From Smithella sp. (lineage in GTDB: Bacteria; Desulfobacterota; Syntrophia; Syntrophales; Smithellaceae), in the NCBI GenBank assembly GCA_012797505.1, contig JAAZOZ010000291.1, positions 1 through 14,600 of the forward strand: a stretch of 14,600 nt of DNA, written 5' to 3'. Numbering within the stretch: the first letter of the stretch is position 1; each line of letters begins with the position of its first letter. The notes beneath the pieces are model-generated. The model had not been told where the DNA came from, made no database searches, and saw only the letters and a program-made list of their open reading frames with translations. Positions 3,993 to 12,511 of this stretch are shown piece by piece. Made by a program: the position numbers and the translations under genes.

Positions 3993-6392
3993 GTGACGAA
4001 AAGCCGGAAAATCAAAAGTCTTATACAGAAACAGCTCTTGATCCTGGACGGAGCGACGGGCACCGAGCTGCAGAAAAGAGGATTGCCCGCCGGGGTCTGT
4101 CCCGAAATCTGGTGTCTGGAAAATCCAACGGTGATTCAGGATATTCACGCCTCCTATGCCAAAGCCGGCGCCCAAGTGGTTTACACCTGCACGTTCGGCG
4201 CGAACCGTTTCAAGCTGAAGCAATTCGGCGTGAAGAAAGACGTTTGTTCGGTCAACCGGGAACTGGCGCGCCTGGCGCGGCTGGCCTGCGGCAAAAAAGC
4301 GCTGGTGGCCGGCGATATCGGACCCACCGGCTTGTTTATCGAGCCTTTCGGTCCGCTGGCCTTTGAAGAGGCGGTCGATGCGTTTAAAGAACAGGCGCGC
4401 GGCCTGATCGACGGCGGCTGCGATCTGATCGTGATCGAAACGATGATCGATATTCAGGAGGCGCGCGCGGCCCTGCTGGCGGTAAAGGAGCTTGCGGACA
4501 TTTTCACCATCGCTTCCATGACATTTGAAAACGACGGGCACACACTGGGCGGAACGCCGCCGGAAGCGGCGCTCATTACCCTGCAGAGCCTGGGCGCCGA
4601 TGCCGTAGGCTGCAATTGCTCCACGGGTCCCGAACAAATGGCCCGATCCATCGCCGCCATGAAGCCCTATGCGACGGTGCCGCTGGTGGCCAAACCCAAC
4701 GCCGGTCTGCCGCGGCTCGAGGGATTAAAAACCGTTTTCGACATGGATGCCAAAACTTTTGCCGCTTCCGCCAAAAAGCTGATCGCAGCGGGCGCCAACC
4801 TGCTGGGAGGCTGCTGCGGCACGACGCCCGCCCACATCGCGGCGCTGGCCGGGGCTGTCGGAAAAAGGAAGCCGGCAAAGCCCCGTCGGACATCGCTCGC
4901 GGCGCTTTCCTCCGCCAGAAGCCATCTCCCGCTGGACGAGGATCAGCCCCTGCTGGTCGTCGGCGAAAGGATCAATCCCACCGGCAAGAAGGCCCTGCAG
5001 CAGGAGTTGATGGAAGGCAAACTGTCCATCATCCGCCAGATGGCGCAGGAGCAGGAAATCCAGGGAGCATCTCTTTTGGACGTCAACATCGGAGTGCCGG
5101 GCATTGACGAAGTCGCAACGATTAAAAAAGTGATCGGGCTCCTCGCCGCGACCACCCGCCTGCCGCTGGTCATCGATTCGTCGAGGGTGGAAACCATCGA
5201 GGCGGCGCTTCGCCTCTATCCGGGCCGGATGCTGATCAATTCCATTTCCGGCGAAAAGGAAAAACTCGCCAGGCTTCTGCCGCTGGCCGCGAAATACGGC
5301 GCAATGTTCATTTTGCTGCCCCTCACCGACGGCAACATCCCGAAGACGGCCCCAAAGCGCCAGGCGGTCATCCGCTCGATTTATGCAAAAGCGCAGAAGG
5401 CCGGGATGACCAAAGAGGATATTATTGTGGACGGGCTGACCATGGCGGTTGCCTCCGACAAAGACGCGGCCCGGGAAACGCTGGCCACGGTGGCCTGGTG
5501 CAAAAAGACTTTTAAAAGCAGAACGGTTCTCGGCCTGTCCAATGTTTCCTTCGGAATGCCGGGGCGCCCCTGGCTCAACGCCGCGTTTTTGGCCATGGCG
5601 CAGTACTGCGGGCTTTCGATGGCCATTGCCAATCCGGCCAGCGTGGAATTCATGAACGTGAAAAAAGCGGGAGACGCTCTTGTCGCCCGGGAAAAGGCGC
5701 CCCTCTTATTCATCCGCCATTTTTCCGAACAGGCACCTGCGGCGCCGCAAACCGCTTCGGCGCAAATGTCCCCGGAGGAAAAAGTCACCGCGGCTGTTCT
5801 CGACGGCGATCGGGACCGCATCGTCTCTTTTGTCGAAGCGCTCCTCCAGGCCGGACTTCCCGCCTCCCGGATCGTCGATGAGGTGCTGATTCCGGCCATT
5901 GTGCGGGTGGGGAACCTGTACGAAAAGAAGATTTATTTCCTGCCGCAGTTGATGGCCGCGGCGGAAACGATGAAAAAAGCCCTGGCCCTGCTGGACCCGT
6001 ATCTGAAGCAAAAAGCGGCCGCGGAAAAAGGCAAAGTTCTGCTGGCAACCGTCCGGGGCGATATTCACGACATCGGCAAGAATATCGTCGCGCTGCTTTT
6101 GAGAAATTACGGATATTGCGTTATTGATCTGGGCAAAGACGTTCAGGATCAGGCAATCATCGAGGCGGCCCAAAAGGAAAGGCCGGACGTGATCGGACTT
6201 TCCGCGCTGATGACCACGACGATGGTCCACATGAAGGAGATCATTTCGCTTGCCCGCGCTAAGGGAATCCGGACGGACTTTCTCGTCGGCGGGGCCGTGG
6301 TGACGCAGGCGTATGCCGAATCCATCGGCGCATCCTTCGCCAGAGACGGCGTAGCCGCCGTCAAAGCGGTGGAGCAACTGATCAACAAATAA
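3993..6392 (+). CDS. metH: Cobalamin-dependent methionine synthase, short form without reactivation domain
   Basis: This 799-aa enzyme moves the methyl group of methyltetrahydrofolate to homocysteine through methylcobalamin. Residues about 10-290 are the homocysteine domain: C207 in VGCNCSTGP and C274/C275 in LGGCCGTTPAH are the zinc ligands. Residues about 318-560 are the pterin-binding barrel (VVGERINPTGKK, LLDVNIG, PLVIDSS, NPASVEFM). Residues about 590-799 are the cobalamin cap and Rossmann domains, with GDIHDIGKN giving the cobalt ligand H692, then GLSALMTTT and VGGAVV. The AdoMet-binding reactivation domain of E. coli MetH (about 1,227 aa) is absent, as in Thermotoga MetH. Start is GTG with AGGGAG 5 nt upstream. 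The stop overlaps the next start by one base. A weak TTGACT/AATAGA pair near 3876-3904 may be its promoter. Confidence 0.95.
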   Translation: MTKSRKIKSLIQKQLLILDGATGTELQKRGLPAGVCPEIWCLENPTVIQDIHASYAKAGAQVVYTCTFGANRFKLKQFGVKKDVCSVNRELARLARLACGKKALVAGDIGPTGLFIEPFGPLAFEEAVDAFKEQARGLIDGGCDLIVIETMIDIQEARAALLAVKELADIFTIASMTFENDGHTLGGTPPEAALITLQSLGADAVGCNCSTGPEQMARSIAAMKPYATVPLVAKPNAGLPRLEGLKTVFDMDAKTFAASAKKLIAAGANLLGGCCGTTPAHIAALAGAVGKRKPAKPRRTSLAALSSARSHLPLDEDQPLLVVGERINPTGKKALQQELMEGKLSIIRQMAQEQEIQGASLLDVNIGVPGIDEVATIKKVIGLLAATTRLPLVIDSSRVETIEAALRLYPGRMLINSISGEKEKLARLLPLAAKYGAMFILLPLTDGNIPKTAPKRQAVIRSIYAKAQKAGMTKEDIIVDGLTMAVASDKDAARETLATVAWCKKTFKSRTVLGLSNVSFGMPGRPWLNAAFLAMAQYCGLSMAIANPASVEFMNVKKAGDALVAREKAPLLFIRHFSEQAPAAPQTASAQMSPEEKVTAAVLDGDRDRIVSFVEALLQAGLPASRIVDEVLIPAIVRVGNLYEKKIYFLPQLMAAAETMKKALALLDPYLKQKAAAEKGKVLLATVRGDIHDIGKNIVALLLRNYGYCVIDLGKDVQDQAIIEAAQKERPDVIGLSALMTTTMVHMKEIISLARAKGIRTDFLVGGAVVTQAYAESIGASFARDGVAAVKAVEQLINK

Positions 6393-7114
6393 TGGTTATG
6401 ACGACGGAAACATTCAACAGGTTTTTGAGCATTGGCGCATCGGTCGGACTCCACGCCCTGGCGGCGGCCGTCCTGATTTTCGGCCTGTCCGGCCCGGCAA
6501 CGATCCCGGAGATGACGGGCAGACTTGATGTAGTCTGGGCATCCATCGCTTCCGGTAAGGACGCTTCTTCGTCGCCTGCCCCACGGGTCGGGCAAAAGAA
6601 GCCTTCCGCCGCGGAGGGCCGGTCTTCCGCCACAGGGGAAATGCAGACCGCGCAGAATTTCCAGCCGGAGTTCTCCACAGCCGTTTCGGCCGATGAAAAA
6701 GCCGCAGCCGATGCCGCAACAACGTTCTTCGGAACCCCAAAGGCGGTCTATGCGGAAGCGCCCGGCCACGGGTTTGCATCCGATGCCGCAAGAGCGCAGG
6801 CGGGCCCCGTTGCGCAGCCGGTCGTTTCCAACGCCTACCCCCGATACCGCGAGAACCCGCCGCCCGGTTATCCGGAAACGGCCCGGCAAAGGGGTTACGA
6901 GGGCGTGGTGCTGGTCGCGGTTGAAATCCTGACGGACGGACGCGTGGGCAAAGCCGTCGTCCGGCAGTCATCCGGCTATGCCATTCTGGACCACACCGCG
7001 GTTGCCGCGGTCAAAGACTGGAAATTCGTGCCGGCTAAAAAGTCCGGCGTTCCTTATAAAACATGGGCGGAACTGCCCATCAAATTTGTCATCCACGAGA
7101 ATACCCGCTCGTAA
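6392..7114 (+). CDS. tonB: TonB family energy transducer
   Basis: The 240-aa protein has TonB architecture. A short cytoplasmic N-terminus precedes one membrane helix (about 11-33) carrying the S-x3-H-x6-L pattern (S17, H21, L28) by which TonB contacts ExbB/ExbD. Residues 35-150 are a periplasmic linker, and residues about 155-235 are the C-terminal TonB domain (GYPETARQRGYEGVV, ILTDGRVGKAVV, AVAAVKDWKFVPAKK). It should deliver proton-motive energy to outer-membrane receptors. The linker is not rich in Glu-Pro/Lys-Pro repeats as in E. coli TonB. The start is TAATG-coupled to metH; a second ATG at 6398 is equally possible. No exbB, exbD or receptor gene lies in the window, so those partners must be elsewhere. 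Confidence 0.88.
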   Translation: MVMTTETFNRFLSIGASVGLHALAAAVLIFGLSGPATIPEMTGRLDVVWASIASGKDASSSPAPRVGQKKPSAAEGRSSATGEMQTAQNFQPEFSTAVSADEKAAADAATTFFGTPKAVYAEAPGHGFASDAARAQAGPVAQPVVSNAYPRYRENPPPGYPETARQRGYEGVVLVAVEILTDGRVGKAVVRQSSGYAILDHTAVAAVKDWKFVPAKKSGVPYKTWAELPIKFVIHENTRS

Positions 7115-7140
7115 TATCATCCGGACCGGAGGAAAATATG

Positions 7141-7740
7141 ATGTCCATGGATCAAAGCACCGCTAAAAAGCGCCTTGGAAAAATCATCCTGGAGCGCTCT
7201 TTCAAATACAGCGACAACCCGCCTTTTACGCTGGCGTCGGGCCGTCAGAGTAATTTTTATTTCAACTGCAAACCGACCACGCTGGACCCGGAGGGCATGA
7301 ATCTGATCGGCGAGATTGTTTTTGACATGCTGAAGGACGCGCCGGTCACCGCGGCGGGAGGACTGACGCTGGGCGCCGACCCGATCGCCAACGCCCTGGC
7401 CGTGATTTCCTTCCAGAGGGGCAAACCGATCAAATCGTTCATCGTGCGCAAAGATGTCAAGGCCCACGGCACGAAAAGCGCCATCGAGGGGAACGTCGCG
7501 GCCGGCGAAAGGGTTGCGATCATCGACGATGTCATCACCACGGGCGGCTCGACGATCACCGCCATCGAACAGGCCCGCCGCGCCGGTCTGGTGGTGGACC
7601 GGGTGATCACGCTGATTGACCGCGAGGAAGGCGGGCGGGAAAACATCCTTCAGCGCGCAGACTGCGTTGAGTCCGTGTTTACGCGGACGCAAATCATGGC
7701 GCTGCGCGAGGAAATCCTGTCGGGACAGCAGCGGACATGA
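7141..7740 (+). CDS. pyrE: Orotate phosphoribosyltransferase
   Basis: The 199-aa cytoplasmic enzyme makes orotidine 5'-monophosphate from orotate and PRPP in pyrimidine synthesis. The PRPP-binding signature VAIIDDVITTGGST starts at about residue 125. Also visible are FTLASGRQSNFYFNCK near the N-terminus (substrate-side loop), GGLTLGADPIANA, and FIVRKDVKAHGT, the flexible loop bearing the conserved Lys and His. Length is normal. GGAGGA at 7128-7133 is 7 nt from ATG 7141 and 4 nt from ATG 7138, so 7141 is preferred. It lies 26 nt after the tonB-like stop and overlaps the next gene by 4 nt, so it is embedded in an envelope/protease operon instead of a pyrimidine cluster. Confidence 0.95.
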   Translation: MSMDQSTAKKRLGKIILERSFKYSDNPPFTLASGRQSNFYFNCKPTTLDPEGMNLIGEIVFDMLKDAPVTAAGGLTLGADPIANALAVISFQRGKPIKSFIVRKDVKAHGTKSAIEGNVAAGERVAIIDDVITTGGSTITAIEQARRAGLVVDRVITLIDREEGGRENILQRADCVESVFTRTQIMALREEILSGQQRT

Positions 7741-8900
7741 AAAGAAGCCTTTTGTTCCCCTTTTTCCCGCTGTTGGCCGCGCTGCTGTTCTTCTGTGCCG
7801 CCGTTGAAGCGGCCGTCATTCCCGTCACCAAATTCCGTTCCGCGGATCTGCCGGGCGGAGCGCCCCCCGGATGGGCGCTGGAGAAAAAAACCGGCGCGCC
7901 GTCCCTGAAAATCTCCAAGGAAGGCGACAACTATTATCTGCATCTGCGGTCGCAGGGCAACTCGTCCTTCGGCGTGCGCACATCGGCGCGCGTCAACGTG
8001 AAAGACTTTCCGATTCTTTCCTGGCGTTGGAAAGTCGAAAAAATGCCCGTCGGCGGCGACGTCCGCAAAAAAACAGCCGACGATCAGGCGCTCCAGGTCT
8101 ATATTGCTTTCAAAGAAACCGGATTTCCGGCCGCGCTGAACACGCCGGTCGTAGGCTATATCTGGGACAATGAAGCACCCAAAGGATGGAGCGGACGCAG
8201 CACACAGATCGGCGGCGACAAAATGCGCTACATTGTTTTGAGGAACAAAACGGACAAAATCGGCCAGTGGTACACGGAGCGCCGCAATCTGTATGAAGAC
8301 TACAAAAAACTTTTCGGCGACATCAACGGGGGCGAACCGCTCGGCGTCACCACCGGCCTGCAAATCCACATCAACACCCAGCGAACCAGAACGCCCGCCG
8401 AAGGCCTGATCGGCGAGATCTACTTCAGCAGCGAGACGAAGGACGTCGTGGTGACGGAAGCCGCCAAGGAGAAAATGGTTGCCGCAACCCCCGTGCTCTC
8501 CAGCCCCAGAGGGAAAGCGCTGCCCGTGGCCGGCTTCGACGACGATTTCAACCGCCCGGGCTGCGTCAACATCCGCATCGCCTTCGACACCAATTCCACG
8601 CAGGTGGACGCCATCCCGAAAAGCAGCGTGCAAACGATTATGGAATATCTGGTGAAGCATCCCGAAAACACGCTCGTCATCACCGGTCATACGGACAGCG
8701 TCGGTTCCGACGCCTTCAACCTGGAGCTGTCGAGGCGGCGGGCCCAAAGCGTCAAACAATATCTGGTCGAACAATACGCCATCGACGAACATCGCCTGAT
8801 CATCCTGGGCGCGGGCGAATCGCGCCCGATCGCCGACAACGACACGCCGGAAGGCCAGGCGCAAAACCGCCGCGTGACGATTCAGGATTGTCCGCGGTAA
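7737..8900 (+). CDS. Secreted DUF3047-OmpA peptidoglycan-anchor fusion protein
   Basis: The 387-aa protein begins with a Sec signal peptide (KR, then a hydrophobic stretch to about residue 25, AVEA-A cleavage likely; no lipobox). Residues about 30-235 match DUF3047, a beta-rich domain of unknown function (FPILSWRWKVEKMPVGGDV, DDQALQVYIAF, YIWDNEAPKGW, MRYIVLRN, HINTQRT). Residues about 275-385 are an OmpA C-terminal domain (IAFDTNSTQVD, TGHTDSVGS, NLELSRRRAQSVKQYL, ILGAGESRP, NRRVTI) with the Asp and Arg that bind diaminopimelate of peptidoglycan. It should sit in the periplasm, fixed to the cell wall. DUF3047 is usually seen on its own, as far as I recall, so the fusion is unusual. It is coupled by ATGA to pyrE and lies 23 nt before the M16 protease. 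Confidence 0.87.
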   Translation: MKRSLLFPFFPLLAALLFFCAAVEAAVIPVTKFRSADLPGGAPPGWALEKKTGAPSLKISKEGDNYYLHLRSQGNSSFGVRTSARVNVKDFPILSWRWKVEKMPVGGDVRKKTADDQALQVYIAFKETGFPAALNTPVVGYIWDNEAPKGWSGRSTQIGGDKMRYIVLRNKTDKIGQWYTERRNLYEDYKKLFGDINGGEPLGVTTGLQIHINTQRTRTPAEGLIGEIYFSSETKDVVVTEAAKEKMVAATPVLSSPRGKALPVAGFDDDFNRPGCVNIRIAFDTNSTQVDAIPKSSVQTIMEYLVKHPENTLVITGHTDSVGSDAFNLELSRRRAQSVKQYLVEQYAIDEHRLIILGAGESRPIADNDTPEGQAQNRRVTIQDCPR

Positions 8901-8923
8901 AAATTTTTTTCAAGGAGCGTCCC

Positions 8924-11902
8924 GTGACACCCATCCATGTATTGCAGCCGAGTCTGCACAGCGGCGATGTCGTCCAGGGGTTTATCGTGTTGCGCGTCGA
9001 AGTCATCGAATCGATGCGCTTGACCGCCTATGAAATGGAGCACCGCAAAACCGGCGCCAAAGTGCTGCATCTGCACGCCATGGACCGGGAGAACCTTTAC
9101 GCCATCGGCTTCAGGACGCCGCCCGCGGATTCCACGGGCCTGCCCCACATCCTGGAGCATTGTGTGCTGGCCGGCTCGGAGAAATATCCGCTGAAGGACG
9201 CCTTCAAAGAACTGATTCGTTCCAGCATGCAAACCTTCATCAACGCCTTCACGTACCCGGACAAAACCCTTTACCCGGTAGCCAGTCAGATCAAGGCGGA
9301 TTTTTATAATCTGGCGCGCGTTTACACGGACCTTGTTCTGCATCCCCGCCTGCTTCGCGAAACCTTCCTGCAGGAAGGCCATCATCTGGAATTTGCAAAG
9401 CCCGGCGATCCCGAAAGCGATCTGATCATCTCCGGCATTGTTTACAATGAAATGAAGGGCGCCTATTCATCGCCCGATTCGCTGATGTATAAGGACATTC
9501 AGCAAAATCTTTATCCGGACACCGTGTATGCCCTGGACTCCGGGGGCGACCCGGACATCATTCCGACGCTGACCTATGAACAGTTTCGGGATTTCCACCG
9601 CAAATACTATTCGCCGACCAACGCGCGCTTTTTCCTCTATGGGGACATCCCCACCGCGGACCATTTGGAATTTCTGGCCGAAATGCTGGCCGGCTTCGAG
9701 CGGGTGGAGGTGGATTCGTCCATCACAAGCCAGCCTTTCTTTTCCGGTCCCCGGCGGGTTGCCGGCGTCTATCCCATCGATCCGGATGAGCCTTCGGAGA
9801 AGAAAACCAACGTCAATCTGGCCTGGATGCTCGCGGAAAACAAAGACTTTGAAACGGCGCTTACGCTGTCCATTCTTTCCGGCCTGCTCGTGGGCAGCGC
9901 CGCGTCGCCCCTGCGCCGGGCGCTTGTCGATTCGGGGCTGGGAGAAGATCTGTCGCCCGTGTCCGGCATCGAATCCGAGCTCAAGCAGATGATGTTCTGC
10001 GCCGGTCTGCGCAACATCAAAAACGCCGACATCCCGAATGTTGAAAAGCTGATCCTCGACACCCTGCAAAAGATTGTCGCCGAAGGATTCGACCCGGAAC
10101 TCATCGAGGGCATCCTGCATCAGGTCGAATTTCACGGCAAGGAAATTTCCCGCGGCTCCTACCCTTACGGGATTACGCTGATGGGCGGCGTTTTTCAGAC
10201 CTGGCTCTACGACGGCGATCCCCTGGTCGGCCTCGATTTCTCGCGCGTGATTGAAAAGATCCGCCTCCTCCTGAAAGACGATCCGCAGATCTTCCAGAAA
10301 GTGGCCCAACAATGGCTGGTGGACAATCCGCATCGCCTGCTGGCGGTGATGGAGCCGGATCCCGATTTCAACCGGAAGAGCGAAGCTGAATTAACGAAGA
10401 AGATGGCCGCGCTCAAAGCCGGTTTGTCGAAAGATCAGCTGCGGGCAATCGACGAGCAGGCGGCGCGTCTGAAGGCCTTTCAATCCGAGGAGGATTCATC
10501 GAAGGCCCAGGCAAGCCTGCCCAAACTGAAAATGGAAGACCTTCCCCGGCAGGTGGAAACGGTTCCGACCCGGCACAAAACTCTGGCCGCGACCCCCGCG
10601 CTGGCGCATGACCTGTTTACCAACGGCATAGCCTATGTCGATCTGGCGTTTGACACCGCTTCGGTTCCCGAAAGCCTGCAGATCTACCTTCCGCTTTTTG
10701 GCAAAATCGTAAGCGGCATGGGCGCGGCGGGTCTGACCTACGACGAGATGGCCAAACGCATCGCCCTGCAGATGGGCGGATTCGGCTATGACCTGTCTTC
10801 CGGTCTTTCCGTGGACGCGGCCCGGGTCTGGCAGAAAATGGTCTTTTCCTTCAAAGCGCTCTACCGCAATGTTCCGCAGGCTGTCCGGACCGTCCGCGAC
10901 ATTCTCTGCTTTGGGGATTTGAACGATGAATCGAGAATGCGTGATTTAATCGCCGAGCGGAAAAACAACCTGATCGCCTCCGTCGTTCCTTCCGGACACG
11001 TTTTCGCCAAACGGGCGGCGGCGGCAGGGCTGACGCTGCCCGCCTATCGCGATGAGCAATGGCACGGCCGGACGCAGCTGCGATTTGTCCAGCGGCAGGC
11101 GGAGGGCTTCGACGCCTCCAAAAAGCCCCTGCGCGAAAAGCTGGAGCAGCTCAGGGAAATCCTCTTCACGAGGCAAAACCTGACGGTCAACATGACCGCC
11201 GATGCAGACGGCCTCACGCTGGTGGAAACACCCATCGGCGAACTTCTGGAAAGCCTGCCGGCCGGCCGTCGGAGCGAAGAACCCGAAAGGCCCACGCTTG
11301 CGCCCGTCCGCACGGGCATCGCGGTTCCCACCCAGGTTTCCTATGTGGCCTCGGCGATGAAAGCGCCCGCCTACACCGATCCGTCCTCCGCGCTGATCAT
11401 GCTGGCATCGCGGGAACTATCCAACACGTATCTGTACAAACATATCCGCGTGCAGGGCGGCGCCTACGGGGGAATGTCGTCTTTCGACCCGTCGCAGGGC
11501 ATATTCGCATTTCTGTCCTATCGCGATCCGCACATCGTGGAGACGATGAATGTTTTTGAGGCCGCGCAAAAATATTATTCCAAAAACGAAATGACAAAAG
11601 ACGATTTGGAAAAGGCCGTGATCAGCGCGCTTGGCGCGCTGGACAAGCCCCTCGATCCTTCGGGGCGCGGTTATGTCGCCCTGTTCCGGCATTTCAGCGG
11701 CGCGACCGACGACCTGCGCCAGGCCTTCCGGGACCGGCTTACTGCCGCAACGCCCAGTCAGGTGCGGGACGCCCTGTCCGACTATTTTGAAAAAGCCTCG
11801 CCATCCGGCTCGGTCGCGGTTTATTCCTCGCAGGAAAAACTGGAAGAAGCCAACCGGCGTCTGGAAAAGAAGCTGAAACTGGAAAAATTGTCGGAAGCAT
11901 AG
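8924..11902 (+). CDS. PreP-type M16C zinc metallopeptidase (insulinase family)
   Basis: The 992-aa protein is an inverted-zincin peptidase that degrades free peptides inside a closed chamber. HILEH gives zinc ligands H75 and H79 and catalytic E78, and NEMKG gives the third ligand E176. The spacing closely matches Arabidopsis PreP (H77, E80, H81, E177). Four M16 repeats fill the length: residues 1-250, 250-500, a helical linker around 490-550, then two degenerate halves. Near the end, IRVQGGAYGG supplies the Arg and Tyr that complete the active site. GTG 8924 is chosen because AAGGAG lies 6 nt upstream; upstream extension to TTG 8888 lacks this. No signal peptide is visible, so it is probably cytoplasmic and recycles peptides or imported fragments. 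Confidence 0.93.
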   Translation: MTPIHVLQPSLHSGDVVQGFIVLRVEVIESMRLTAYEMEHRKTGAKVLHLHAMDRENLYAIGFRTPPADSTGLPHILEHCVLAGSEKYPLKDAFKELIRSSMQTFINAFTYPDKTLYPVASQIKADFYNLARVYTDLVLHPRLLRETFLQEGHHLEFAKPGDPESDLIISGIVYNEMKGAYSSPDSLMYKDIQQNLYPDTVYALDSGGDPDIIPTLTYEQFRDFHRKYYSPTNARFFLYGDIPTADHLEFLAEMLAGFERVEVDSSITSQPFFSGPRRVAGVYPIDPDEPSEKKTNVNLAWMLAENKDFETALTLSILSGLLVGSAASPLRRALVDSGLGEDLSPVSGIESELKQMMFCAGLRNIKNADIPNVEKLILDTLQKIVAEGFDPELIEGILHQVEFHGKEISRGSYPYGITLMGGVFQTWLYDGDPLVGLDFSRVIEKIRLLLKDDPQIFQKVAQQWLVDNPHRLLAVMEPDPDFNRKSEAELTKKMAALKAGLSKDQLRAIDEQAARLKAFQSEEDSSKAQASLPKLKMEDLPRQVETVPTRHKTLAATPALAHDLFTNGIAYVDLAFDTASVPESLQIYLPLFGKIVSGMGAAGLTYDEMAKRIALQMGGFGYDLSSGLSVDAARVWQKMVFSFKALYRNVPQAVRTVRDILCFGDLNDESRMRDLIAERKNNLIASVVPSGHVFAKRAAAAGLTLPAYRDEQWHGRTQLRFVQRQAEGFDASKKPLREKLEQLREILFTRQNLTVNMTADADGLTLVETPIGELLESLPAGRRSEEPERPTLAPVRTGIAVPTQVSYVASAMKAPAYTDPSSALIMLASRELSNTYLYKHIRVQGGAYGGMSSFDPSQGIFAFLSYRDPHIVETMNVFEAAQKYYSKNEMTKDDLEKAVISALGALDKPLDPSGRGYVALFRHFSGATDDLRQAFRDRLTAATPSQVRDALSDYFEKASPSGSVAVYSSQEKLEEANRRLEKKLKLEKLSEA

Positions 11903-11909
11903 GGGAAAA

Positions 11910-11944
11910 GGCTGAAGGCTGAAGACTGACGTTGGTTTTCAGCC
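11910..11944 (+). repeat. GGCTGAA heptad repeats with hairpin after the M16 gene
   Basis: GGCTGAA occurs twice in tandem (11910-11923), followed by a related GACTGAC. The second copy pairs with TTCAGCC at 11938-11944 to make a 7-bp stem. The T-run is too poor for a good terminator; the following gene could still be reached by readthrough. Confidence 0.45.
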
Positions 11945-11962
11945 TGTATTTGGAGCTCTTCA

Positions 11963-12511
11963 ATGACAGATAACAACAAGGTCGGCACGTTGATCAACTG
12001 TTTGTTCTGCGGACACTTCTACCTGACGGGCCGGGCGGAGACTCCCTACGGCTGCCGGGCACACGGTTTCACGACGTTCCGCATGCCTTCCGTGGACGTC
12101 TTCGGGGCTTCAGGCGAGGACTGCGCGCTGCTGGTCCGCAGGGAACCGGGCGAACACACGCACGACAAATGCCTCCCCGGGAGAAAGGAAAGGAAAGAGA
12201 ATATGAATATCTCACAATGGCTGGATCAGAAAGAATCCCAAGGCTTTGATGTGTCCCGCGCAGTCCTGCCCGAAGAGCTGGAGCGCGAAGAAGAGCCGGA
12301 TGAGACACTTTACTTCAAGGAAATCCGTCCTTGCAGCGTTTTGTGCACGGGTGATCATCCCTTTGCCACGGTCGAGCGATTCGGCCGCTGGTACCGCAGC
12401 CGGGGACGGGAAAAGGAAAAAGGACCGCACACCGGCAAACCGCCGTGGTGGTTTTTCACCCGGGACAGAGACCTTGCCTTGCAGACGGCAAAATCCCGCA
12501 TCGAAAAATAA
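11963..12511 (+). CDS. Composite hypothetical protein: Cys4 domain joined in frame to a second small protein
   Basis: The frame encodes 182 aa but looks like two proteins. Residues 1-65 have cysteines at 13, 16, 31 and 54 (NCLFCGHFYLT, PYGCRAHGF, MPSVDVFGASGEDC), a layout I recognise from small stand-alone, probably metal-binding proteins of unknown function. Residues 81-182 begin MNISQWLDQKESQGFDVSRA and contain LYFKEIRPCSVLCTGDHPFATVERFGRWY and PPWWFFTRDRD, resembling an independent protein of about 100 aa. The joining residues GRKERKEN are encoded by purine-rich DNA that works as a ribosome site for ATG 12203. A lost stop codon, a true fusion, or two products are all possible. GGAG lies 7 nt before ATG 11963. 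No function can be assigned. Confidence 0.65.
   Translation: MTDNNKVGTLINCLFCGHFYLTGRAETPYGCRAHGFTTFRMPSVDVFGASGEDCALLVRREPGEHTHDKCLPGRKERKENMNISQWLDQKESQGFDVSRAVLPEELEREEEPDETLYFKEIRPCSVLCTGDHPFATVERFGRWYRSRGREKEKGPHTGKPPWWFFTRDRDLALQTAKSRIEK
12187..12205 (+). promoter_or_regulatory. Internal ribosome-binding site and start codon inside the composite frame
   Basis: Purine-rich DNA with AAGGA at 12190-12194 sits 8 nt before ATG at 12203, in frame with the larger gene. It would start a 102-aa product ending at 12511. Its quality is equal to or better than the ribosome site of the upstream start. Confidence 0.5.

Noticed and set aside
3177..4637. A 486-codon open frame on the minus strand across the ligase-like gene and metH.
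   Set aside because: It runs antisense to two well-supported genes with clear motifs, has no domain resemblance and spans their intergenic gap. It is a by-product of GC-rich codon use on the plus strand. The same applies to the 404-codon minus frame at 7650-8864.
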